Source of the DNA: JBNGDW01 sp049975325 | GTDB taxonomy: Bacteria > Cloacimonadota > Cloacimonadia > JGIOTU-2 > JBNGDW01 | NCBI GenBank assembly: GCA_049975325.1 | Contig: JBNGDW010000076.1 | Span: forward strand, 1-6,851 | Direction of reading: 5' to 3' | DNA length: 6,851 nt | Shown here: positions 1-5,376 of the stretch, piece by piece | Layout: each line of letters begins with the position of its first letter | Numbering within the stretch: position 1 is the stretch's first letter | Translations under genes and position numbers: made by a program | Notes under the pieces: generated by a model | What the model saw: only the letters and a program-made list of their open reading frames with translations | Databases searched by the model: none | Told to the model about the DNA's origin: nothing

Positions 1-1388
1 GAGGTTGGCATGGAGAGGGATATCGGGGACATATCTTCTGGGATGAAGCGTTTATCTTTCCATTTTATAATATCTGGAACCCTGAGATAACTAAATCACT
101 TCTTATGTATCGATACAGGCGAATTAATGCTGCACGAAAATATGCCAGAGAAAATGGCTATCAGGGAGCTATGTATCCCTGGCAATCTGCTGATACTGGA
201 GAGGAAGAAACACAAAAAATTCATTATAACCCGCTTTCGGGCGAATGGGACCCTGATTTTAGCCGACTTCAACGCCATGTCTCACTTTCAATATCTTACA
301 ATATATGGGAATACTTCTATCTTACCAATGACTTCGATTTTCTGCACAATTATGGAATTGAAATGATGCTTGAGATCGCTCGTTTTTGGGCAAGTATTGC
401 AGAATATGACAAGGAAGATGGACGCTATCATATTCGCGGGGTTATGGGCCCTGACGAATTTCATGAAAAATATCCAGATTCCACCCGCAGCGGAATTGAC
501 GATAATGCATATACCAATATAATGACAGCATGGATAATGCATAAAACAATAGAGACTTATGAGTATTTACCCAGAAAAGAGAAGACACGACTACGGAGAA
601 AAATCGGATTTACGCATAAGGAAATAGAAAATTGGCAAGAAATTGTTAGTAAACTGAATGTTGTAATTACTGATGATGGCATTATCTCCCAATTTGATCG
701 ATATATGGACTTAAAAGAATTAGATTGGGATTCTTATAGGAAAAAGTATGGTAATATCAGCAGATTAGACCGTATTCTCAAAGCAGAAGGTGACTCCCCC
801 GATAATTATAAGTTATCAAAACAGGCTGATGTACTTATGATTTATTATTTTCTTGCTCCTGGACAGTTAAAGCACATCCTTGAAATAATGGGCTATGATA
901 CTGGTGATGAGCTTGAATTTATGAAAAGAAATTATGATTTTTATATCAAAAGAACTTCGCATGGCTCTACATTGAGTGATGTGGTACACTCTGCTATTCT
1001 TACATATTTAAATGAGCATAGACGCGATATGTGGAATTGGTTTTTTACAGCACTCAGAAGTGATATTCACGACTTGCAAGGAGGTACAACCGGTGAAGGC
1101 ATTCATACCGGACTTATGGGTGGCACATTAGATATTATTTTTAAAAGTTTTGCTGGTATTAATCTCTTTAAAGACCGTATTCGTATTGAACCTGTGATGC
1201 CAAAACACTGGAAAAAGCTTTCGTTTATAATGTATCACCGTAAAAATTGGTTTCAGTTAGAAATCACACAAGATATGATAAGAGTGAAAGGCGAGACCCT
1301 TCCAGAAGGAGAAAAAATAGGGGTGGAAGTTCAGGGAAGGCTGCAATTTCTTGATAATCATCATCCTCTGGAAATCCCATATTCTTAA
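1..1388 (+). CDS. GH65 family disaccharide phosphorylase / glycoside hydrolase, C-terminal part (5' truncated by window edge)
   Basis: The frame is open from base 3 (461 codons to the TAA at 1386-1388). The ATG at 105 is therefore internal: upstream codons encode GEGYRGHIFWDEAFIFPF, a conserved GH65 catalytic-barrel signature. Further GH65 landmarks follow. GVMGPDEFH has its Glu codon at 456-458, matching the general acid of maltose and kojibiose phosphorylases. KQAD lies at 819-830, TSHGS at 954-968 and TTGEGIH at 1086-1106, the last two near the family's phosphate-binding site. The tail after about 1150 is the small beta-sandwich C-terminal domain. Characterised members phosphorolyse alpha-linked glucosides (maltose, trehalose, kojibiose) to beta-glucose 1-phosphate in the cytoplasm; the substrate cannot be read from this fragment. 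The combination of WDE, the YRYRR-type helix and AMYPWQS followed by EETQ resembles, from memory, the subgroup in which GH65 follows an N-terminal HAD/beta-phosphoglucomutase-like domain. Whether that domain is present lies outside the window. About 300 or more N-terminal residues are missing. Confidence 0.93.
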   Translation, partial: GWHGEGYRGHIFWDEAFIFPFYNIWNPEITKSLLMYRYRRINAARKYARENGYQGAMYPWQSADTGEEETQKIHYNPLSGEWDPDFSRLQRHVSLSISYNIWEYFYLTNDFDFLHNYGIEMMLEIARFWASIAEYDKEDGRYHIRGVMGPDEFHEKYPDSTRSGIDDNAYTNIMTAWIMHKTIETYEYLPRKEKTRLRRKIGFTHKEIENWQEIVSKLNVVITDDGIISQFDRYMDLKELDWDSYRKKYGNISRLDRILKAEGDSPDNYKLSKQADVLMIYYFLAPGQLKHILEIMGYDTGDELEFMKRNYDFYIKRTSHGSTLSDVVHSAILTYLNEHRRDMWNWFFTALRSDIHDLQGGTTGEGIHTGLMGGTLDIIFKSFAGINLFKDRIRIEPVMPKHWKKLSFIMYHRKNWFQLEITQDMIRVKGETLPEGEKIGVEVQGRLQFLDNHHPLEIPYS

Positions 1389-1424
1389 GACCCACCATCA
1401 TATTAGTTACCGTTTAAAAATACT

Positions 1425-1452
1425 TTGACAATCCGAGAAATAGGTTTTTATT
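1425..1452 (+). promoter_or_regulatory. Possible sigma70-type promoter for the nfu gene
   Basis: A perfect TTGACA -35 hexamer sits at 1425-1430. Sixteen bases downstream is TTTATT at 1447-1452, matching four of six bases of TATAAT. The placement, about 35 bp ahead of the start codon, suits a short leader. The surroundings are AT-rich, so the -10 match is weak evidence. The separate promoter would let nfu be expressed independently of the upstream GH65 gene, from whose stop it is separated by 97 bp with no clear terminator. Confidence 0.4.
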
Positions 1453-1464
1453 TATTTAAATAAA
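1451..1464. repeat. Perfect 14-bp AT palindrome in the nfu leader
   Basis: TTTATTTAAATAAA is identical to its own reverse complement and is centred between 1457 and 1458. It overlaps the end of the proposed -10 hexamer and the expected transcription start of nfu, a position where a dimeric repressor could act. No known operator consensus is recognised, and AT-rich DNA makes such palindromes easier to obtain by chance. Confidence 0.4.
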
Positions 1465-1485
1465 CAGTTATAAATGGAGAATAAT

Positions 1486-1731
1486 ATGGCAGATATAGAT
1501 AATAAGGAATTTCGAGAAAAAGTAGAAGGTGTATTGAATAAAATCCGTCCATCTCTTCAGGCTGATGGCGGAAATGTTAAACTTATTGATGTTAATAATG
1601 ATGGTGATGTATCTGTAAAATTGCAAGGAGCATGTGGAGCGTGTCCCTTTGCTCAAATAACGCTTAAGATGAGTATAGAGCGTCAACTTAAGAAAGAGAT
1701 TCCTGAGGTCAAATCAGTAAAGGCCGTTTAA
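1486..1731 (+). CDS. nfu: NifU-like C-terminal domain (Nfu) iron-sulfur cluster scaffold/carrier protein
   Basis: The 81-residue protein consists of one Nfu domain. The N-terminal helix reads VEGVLNKIRPSLQADGGNVKL (residues 13-33), the hallmark opening of this family. The CxxC motif is in GACGACPFAQITLK, with Cys50 and Cys53. Nfu proteins bind a [4Fe-4S] cluster between the two CxxC motifs of a dimer and pass it to apo-enzymes in the cytoplasm. The start at ATG 1486 is chosen because GGAGA (1476-1480) lies 5 nt ahead of it. An in-frame ATG at 1474 would add only four residues and overlaps that ribosome binding site. There is no IscU-like N-terminal domain and no A-type domain as in E. coli NfuA, so this is the minimal stand-alone form. 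The usual second position after CP is often Ser or Met; here it is Phe. It stands alone between GH65 and a convergent transketolase operon, with no isc or suf genes visible. Confidence 0.95.
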   Translation: MADIDNKEFREKVEGVLNKIRPSLQADGGNVKLIDVNNDGDVSVKLQGACGACPFAQITLKMSIERQLKKEIPEVKSVKAV

Positions 1732-1784
1732 ACTTTAGTCTTCATAAAAAGTTGCGAGATATTATCCGAAAGTCTTTGGCTATA

Positions 1785-2729
1785 TCAGGATTTTATAAAC
1801 TCCTGTATCTGTGAACAAATCTTTTCAGCAGATAGTCCAAAAGCATCTAACAAAACTTCTGGAGCGCCCGATTCCCCAAATCTATCATAAATAGCAATCA
1901 TTTTAACTGTTACAGGATGTTTTTTAACAATTACTTCTGCTACAGCAGGGCCTAATCCACCTGCTTGCAGATGCTCCTCCACAGTTATTAATTTACCAAA
2001 CTTTTTTGCATATTTTAATATGCACTCCTTATCGATTGGTTTAATAGTGTGCATATTTATAACAGTAGGGTAAATATTTTTTCCCTGCAACAATTGGGCT
2101 GCTTTCATTACTTCTCCGCCGATTGTTCCAGCAAAGAAAATTGCGGCATCATCCCCTTCAGCGAGCACCTGGGCTTTCCCAAATTGAAATTCTGTATCTT
2201 TGGTAGTGATTGTTTCTGTTGCCTCTCGGGCTAAACGTATATATACCGGTCCTTCTATTTCCGTTGCCTTCAGAGTAGCTTTATAAGCCTGCAGATGGTC
2301 ACAGGGAACAACTACTTTCATATTTGGTAGGATTCTCATCAGAGCGATATCCTCAATTGCCTGGTGTGAGCCACCATCTGGCCCTACTGAAATACCTCCA
2401 TGTGAGCCAACTATTTTTACATTTAGATTTGAATAGCAAACTGTATTGCGAATTTGGTCGAATGCACGTCCGCAAACAAACACCCCATAAGTCGTGGCAA
2501 AGGGAATCTTTCCTTCTAAGCTAAGTCCAGCAGCCACATTTATCATATTTTGTTCAGCGATACCCATATCAAAGAATCTATGTGGATAGCGTGCTGCGAA
2601 CCAGTTAGAGCGGGTAGAGGTAGCAAGATCTGCATCCAGTACCACGACTTTAGGATTCTGCTCCCCTAAGGCAAGGAGTGCACGGCCATATCCATCTCGG
2701 ATGGGAACCCGTTCATATTGCTTTTTCAT
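1785..2729 (-). CDS. Transketolase C-terminal subunit (pyrimidine-binding plus C-terminal domains)
   Basis: This 314-residue protein is the second half of a split transketolase. Residues about 5-170 form the TPP pyrimidine-binding domain. The catalytic Glu59 is in DMGIAEQNM, the residue that contacts N1' of the thiamine ring. GSHGGISVGPDGGSHQAIED (108-127) carries two active-site histidines, His110 and His122. Residues about 190-314 form the transketolase C-terminal domain, with TVEEH at its conserved position. Together with the N-terminal subunit it transfers two-carbon ketol units between sugar phosphates in the non-oxidative pentose phosphate pathway, using TPP and a divalent metal. Its start ATG overlaps the TGA of the upstream subunit (ATGA, 2726-2729). 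AGGAG at 2737-2741 lies 7 nt before it, so it is translated in step with its partner. The length is normal for this half. The 1-deoxyxylulose-5-phosphate synthase family is related but is a single long chain; specialised two-subunit paralogues (for example for apulose) cannot be excluded by sequence alone. Confidence 0.95.
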   Translation of the reverse strand: MKKQYERVPIRDGYGRALLALGEQNPKVVVLDADLATSTRSNWFAARYPHRFFDMGIAEQNMINVAAGLSLEGKIPFATTYGVFVCGRAFDQIRNTVCYSNLNVKIVGSHGGISVGPDGGSHQAIEDIALMRILPNMKVVVPCDHLQAYKATLKATEIEGPVYIRLAREATETITTKDTEFQFGKAQVLAEGDDAAIFFAGTIGGEVMKAAQLLQGKNIYPTVINMHTIKPIDKECILKYAKKFGKLITVEEHLQAGGLGPAVAEVIVKKHPVTVKMIAIYDRFGESGAPEVLLDAFGLSAEKICSQIQEFIKS

Positions 2730-3556
2730 TTCTTATCTCCTAACTCTAATTCTTGCAGCGCTTTTTCCAATAATTCGCTTGTTGGCGCCTTTCCATGCCA
2801 TTCTGGCTTGTTTTCCATAAAAGACACTCCTTTGCCTTTCACTGTCCGGGCAATGATAACTGTTGGCTTATTCTTTACTTCCAGAAATAGGGATAATGCA
2901 TCTATGATCTCTTGCATATTATGTCCATTGATGATAATTGTTTCCCAGCCAAAGGATTTCCATTTTTGTTCAAGAACTTCTAAAGCCATAACCTGTTCAG
3001 TATCTCCATCAATCTGCAGAAAATTTCTGTCAACGATGGCGCAGAGGTTGTCAAGCCTGTAATGATTGGCACTCATTATTGCTTCCCAGATCTCCCCTTC
3101 ATCGAGTTCTCCATCCCCAAGAAGTGTGTACACATTATACGATCGGCCATCCATTTTTCCTGCCAGAGCCATGCCTACACCTACAGAAAGACCCTGTCCC
3201 AGCGAACCAGTGGAGACTTCTACCCCAGGGGTTTTCTGGGAAGCTGGATGTCCTTGCAGAATAGAGCCATATTGCCGTAGAGTGGCAAGGTGCTCTGGAG
3301 AGAAAAATCCCGCTTCTGCAAGTAATGCGTATAATAGGGGAGCAGCATGCCCTTTTGAGAGAATGAATCTATCGCGTCCTTCCCATTTTGGATTATCAGG
3401 TTTGTATCTCATCTGATGGAAAAAAAGTGCTACACCTATATCTGCAGCAGAAAGTGAACCTCCTGGGTGCCCTGAGCCTGCCAGACCAATCATGCGTATA
3501 ATTTCATATCTGATCTTTTTTGCTTTCTCCTCTAATAATTCTATTTTCGGCTTCAT
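2726..3556 (-). CDS. Transketolase N-terminal subunit (TPP pyrophosphate-binding domain)
   Basis: This 276-residue protein is the first half of a split transketolase and binds the diphosphate of TPP through a metal ion. Visible motifs in order are GSGHPGGSLSAADIG with His30, FILSKGHAAPLLYALLAEAG with His70, GSLGQGLSVGVGMA (117-130), and the TPP motif beginning GDGELDEGEIWEA at 147. The TPP motif ends at Asn178 in VDRNFLQIDG, giving the GDG-x(~28)-N metal site seen in two-subunit transketolases. It forms a heterodimer, or a dimer of heterodimers, with the product of the overlapping downstream gene. It is the first gene of this minus-strand operon. Its ribosome binding site is poor (only GAGC a few bases ahead of the ATG), unlike the strong AGGAG of the second gene. 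The start fits the family, since the first conserved helix follows within about 20 residues. Confidence 0.95.
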   Translation of the reverse strand: MKPKIELLEEKAKKIRYEIIRMIGLAGSGHPGGSLSAADIGVALFFHQMRYKPDNPKWEGRDRFILSKGHAAPLLYALLAEAGFFSPEHLATLRQYGSILQGHPASQKTPGVEVSTGSLGQGLSVGVGMALAGKMDGRSYNVYTLLGDGELDEGEIWEAIMSANHYRLDNLCAIVDRNFLQIDGDTEQVMALEVLEQKWKSFGWETIIINGHNMQEIIDALSLFLEVKNKPTVIIARTVKGKGVSFMENKPEWHGKAPTSELLEKALQELELGDKK

Positions 3557-3627
3557 AATAGCTCAACAAAATCTAATGTATTGGCTTTAGGTAAGTTCTG
3601 GTGGCAAAGTTGTTGTCAAGTTTACCA

Positions 3628-3655
3628 TTATTTGTGTTTGGTGCTTGTGATTTGT
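3628..3655. repeat. Degenerate T/G-rich heptamer run
   Basis: Four seven-base units can be aligned: TTATTTG, TGTTTGG, TGCTTGT and GATTTGT. The central T-T is invariant and G is dominant in the last two columns. The match is loose, but the period of seven equals that of the two clearer arrays further right in the same intergenic region. Confidence 0.45.
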
Positions 3656-3675
3656 TTCTTTTTTCCCACGAAAAA

Positions 3676-3763
3676 GGAGACTGGGGTGATAGGGTGACAG
3701 GGAGAAATGGTGACTGGGGGAACCGGAGGACGAAAGACGGAGGAAAGGAGGAAAGGAAGACGG
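3676..3763 (+). repeat. Purine-rich degenerate octamer array (about 11 units)
   Basis: Reading from 3676 in steps of eight gives GGAGACTG, GGGTGATA, GGGTGACA, GGGAGAAA, TGGTGACT, GGGGGAAC, CGGAGGAC, GAAAGACG, GAGGAAAG, GAGGAAAG and GAAGACGG. Units two and three differ by one base, and two GAGGAAAG units are identical. The plus strand is almost free of C and T over the right half. It also includes four runs of three to five G (3683-3686, 3692-3694, 3700-3702, 3716-3720) and a 17-nt mirror repeat at 3741-3757. Confidence 0.65.
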
Positions 3764-3774
3764 AGAACATTATA

Positions 3775-3800
3775 AATTATGAATTTTGAATTATGAATTA
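3775..3800. repeat. AATTATG heptamer tandem array (3.7 copies)
   Basis: The units are AATTATG (3775-3781), AATTTTG (3782-3788), AATTATG (3789-3795) and a partial AATTA (3796-3800). The period of seven is exact, with one substitution. Heptameric tandem repeats of this kind in intergenic DNA are known from cyanobacteria as STRR sequences; similar ones occur in other lineages. Confidence 0.75.
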
Positions 3801-3809
3801 AACATTCAA

Positions 3810-3825
3810 TCCGCCAGTTGGCGGA
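3810..3825. repeat. GC-rich inverted repeat TCCGCCA-GT-TGGCGGA
   Basis: Seven-base perfect arms (3810-3816 and 3819-3825) flank a two-base centre. This is a strong, compact palindrome inside AT-rich surroundings. It is not followed by a T-run on either strand, so it does not look like an intrinsic terminator. Short GC palindromes flanked by low-complexity DNA often belong to dispersed intergenic repeat families or protein-binding sites; which applies here is not visible. Confidence 0.7.
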
Positions 3826-3846
3826 CGGATATTTCATTGGATTTTT

Positions 3847-3874
3847 CCTTTTACCTTTTATCTTTTAGCTTTTT
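3847..3874. repeat. CCTTTTA heptamer tandem array (4 copies)
   Basis: The units are CCTTTTA (3847-3853), CCTTTTA (3854-3860), TCTTTTA (3861-3867) and GCTTTTT (3868-3874). The core CTTTT is invariant and the period is exactly seven, the same as the AATTATG array 50 bp upstream, although the unit sequence differs. It ends just before the proposed tldD promoter. Confidence 0.75.
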
Positions 3875-3886
3875 TTGACTTATAAC
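3858..3886 (+). promoter_or_regulatory. Possible promoter for tldD-tldE
   Basis: TATAAC (3881-3886) matches five of six bases of the -10 consensus. At 17 bp spacing the -35 position (3858-3863, TTATCT) matches only three of six. A better-looking TTGACT at 3875-3880 has no good -10 at normal spacing. With the TATAAC choice transcription would begin near 3893, leaving about 40 nt before the ATG at 3934 but only about 11 nt before the alternative GTG. Confidence 0.25.
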
Positions 3887-3920
3887 TTGAATCTGGTTCT
3901 CTTGTGGAAAAATATTTAAC

Positions 3921-3930
3921 GAGGGAGGAG
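3921..3930 (+). promoter_or_regulatory. Strong purine Shine-Dalgarno stretch that favours the tldD ATG at 3934
   Basis: GAGGGAGGAG lies directly ahead of the ATG at 3934, with GGGAGG ending 5 nt before it. The upstream in-frame GTG at 3904 has no Shine-Dalgarno sequence. The purine run would also be explained by the codons for Arg-Glu-Glu if translation began at the GTG, so the choice is likely rather than certain. Confidence 0.5.
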
Positions 3931-3933
3931 TTT

Positions 3934-5376
3934 ATGGAATATACTGATATAGCACTTAACCTCGCTGCTTCTGCCGGTGCAGATTATGCTGACATCCGAA
4001 TTCAGAAAGCCCAGACTGAAGCTATCTTTCTCCGTAATTTGAGCCTTAAAAGAACCTCATTCCAGGAGCAGTATGGATACGGAATTCGTGTATTCAAAAA
4101 CGGTGCATGGGGTTTTGCTCACAATAATGTGTTTGAGAAAGAGGCTGTCGAGGAGACAGCAAGAAAGGCAATTGCCACTGCTGAACAATCTTCACGATTA
4201 AAATATGGTGCAGGATTAGATCTTGCCTATGAACGAGGATATATCGATACATATCGGACGCCTTTTTATGAAGACCCTTTTTCTGTACCTATATCGGAAA
4301 AAGTCGAAATGATGTTAGAAGTCAACAAGACAATGCTTAACTACAGGGATATCAAGCAAGCTATATTTATAATGAGAAGCCAAAAGGATGAGAAATTATT
4401 TGCTTCTACCTTAGGCACGCATTTGAAGATTATGTCAGTTTACACATATCCTATGTTTCAAGCAACAGCTGTAAGTGATAGCGATAGCCAGAGCCGAAGT
4501 TTTAATGATGGTGCAAGAGCAGCAGGTTGGGAGTGGGTTCGCGGTCTTAATCTGCTGGAAAAGGCAGAAAAGGTTGCTGAAGAAGCTCAGATAAAGGTTC
4601 ACGCGGAAACCCTAGGTGCTGAAAAGCGTCGCAGCCTTATTCTCGATCCAATCAATCTTTCTTTAACGATGCATGAATCTGTGGGACATCCTACTGAGCT
4701 CGATAGAGTATTGGGCTGGGAAGCAGATTTTGCTGGAATATCGTTCGCGACTCCAGATAAGTTGGGAAAACTTCAATACGGAAGCCCAATTGTTAATTTT
4801 GTGGCAGACAACACCCTGCCATATGGTTTAGCAAGCGCTGGATACGATGATGACGGCGTCCCAAATCAGAAATGGTATATCATCAAAGATGGCATCTTAC
4901 GTGAGTATGGCTCAACAAGAGACACAGCCCCGCTTATCGGATTGCCGATGAGTCGCGGGTGCAGTCGTGCTACAAATTATTTTGACTTCCCCATAAATCG
5001 TATCCCCAATCTCTATCTGGAACCAGGAAAGAACGAACTTACCCCACAAGAATTAATTTCTGATACTGAGGATGGTGTATACATTGAAGGACAGGGAAGT
5101 TTTTCCATAGATCAACATCGTGTGAATTTTCAATTTGGTGGAGATATGTTTTGGGAAATTAAAAATGGTAAAAAAATCCGCCCGCTCAAAAAAGTGCTCT
5201 ATCGCTCCAATACAGTAGAATTCTGGAATAGTTGTGATGCAATCTGTGATAAGCGATTTTTTAAAACCTTCGGTGTAAACAATTGTGGTAAAGGGCAACC
5301 ACAACAAGTAGGCAGAATGACACACGGTGCCGCAATGGCTCGGTTTCGTAACATTAAGGTAGGAGGCTCACAATGA
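3934..5376 (+). CDS. tldD: TldD-type zinc metalloprotease subunit
   Basis: The 480-residue protein (E. coli TldD is 481) is the catalytic half of the TldD/TldE heterodimer. That complex is a cytoplasmic protease known to trim microcin B17 leader peptide and degrade CcdA. The N-terminal domain begins with AASAGADYADIRI and includes GYGIRVFKNGAWGFA. The zinc site HESVGH is at residues 247-252, an HExxxH motif with His247, Glu248 and His252. The third ligand is Cys451 in NNCGKGQ, followed by the usual HGAAMARFRNIKVG tail. After the zinc motif it reads PTELDRVLGWEADFAGISF, not the GLEGD form of E. coli; from memory this marks a different, widespread TldD subfamily. The start is set by a strong Shine-Dalgarno sequence at 3921-3930; a GTG at 3904 would add ten residues. 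It overlaps tldE by 4 nt. No substrate peptide gene is recognisable nearby. Confidence 0.95.
   Translation: MEYTDIALNLAASAGADYADIRIQKAQTEAIFLRNLSLKRTSFQEQYGYGIRVFKNGAWGFAHNNVFEKEAVEETARKAIATAEQSSRLKYGAGLDLAYERGYIDTYRTPFYEDPFSVPISEKVEMMLEVNKTMLNYRDIKQAIFIMRSQKDEKLFASTLGTHLKIMSVYTYPMFQATAVSDSDSQSRSFNDGARAAGWEWVRGLNLLEKAEKVAEEAQIKVHAETLGAEKRRSLILDPINLSLTMHESVGHPTELDRVLGWEADFAGISFATPDKLGKLQYGSPIVNFVADNTLPYGLASAGYDDDGVPNQKWYIIKDGILREYGSTRDTAPLIGLPMSRGCSRATNYFDFPINRIPNLYLEPGKNELTPQELISDTEDGVYIEGQGSFSIDQHRVNFQFGGDMFWEIKNGKKIRPLKKVLYRSNTVEFWNSCDAICDKRFFKTFGVNNCGKGQPQQVGRMTHGAAMARFRNIKVGGSQ
5361..5376 (+). promoter_or_regulatory. tldE ribosome binding site and tldD/tldE ATGA overlap
   Basis: A perfect AGGAGG (5361-5366) lies 6 nt ahead of the ATG at 5373-5375, inside the end of tldD. 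The tldD stop TGA (5374-5376) shares two bases with that ATG. This arrangement supports coupled translation and roughly equal amounts of the two subunits. Confidence 0.85.

Larger units (their letters stand above)
3557..3933. other. Divergent intergenic region built of low-complexity tandem arrays
   Basis: This 377-bp stretch separates the transketolase operon (leftward) from tldD-tldE (rightward), so it must hold both promoters. It contains no credible gene. Most of it is short degenerate tandem repeats, in order: a T/G-rich heptamer run (3628-3655), a purine-rich octamer array (3676-3763), an AATTATG heptamer array (3775-3800), a GC-rich palindrome (3810-3825) and a CTTTTA heptamer array (3847-3874). 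Base composition shifts sharply between blocks, from purine-rich to AT-rich to pyrimidine-rich on the plus strand. Confidence 0.8.

Noticed and set aside
127..366. A 79-codon plus-strand frame overlapping the GH65 gene, and similar opposite-strand frames inside tldD, tldE and the transketolase genes.
   Set aside because: They are out of frame with strongly conserved genes, show no family resemblance and have no ribosome binding sites. They are shadows of the real genes.
1732..1784. AACTTT/AAAGTT hairpin between the convergent nfu and transketolase genes as a terminator.
   Set aside because: The stem is only six AT-rich base pairs with a loop of about 11 nt and no T-run on either side.
1786..1805. 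CAGGA/TCCTG inverted repeat at the 3' end of the transketolase C-terminal subunit gene.
   Set aside because: The five-bp stem with a ten-base loop lies largely inside coding sequence and lacks a T-tract. It is likely chance.
3591..3619. TTGACA on the minus strand (complement of 3614-3619) as the -35 box of the transketolase operon.
   Set aside because: At 16-18 bp spacing the -10 positions match TATAAT in only one or two bases. TACATT at 3575-3580 is a better -10 but has no -35 at proper distance.
3601..3789. A 62-codon plus-strand reading frame just upstream of tldD, considered as a possible TldD/E substrate peptide. It contains GDWGDR and GDWGNR.
   Set aside because: It begins with a GTG without a ribosome binding site, and its repeated residues are simply the translation of the purine octamer array. 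It has no leader/core layout, and frames on the other strand are equally open here.
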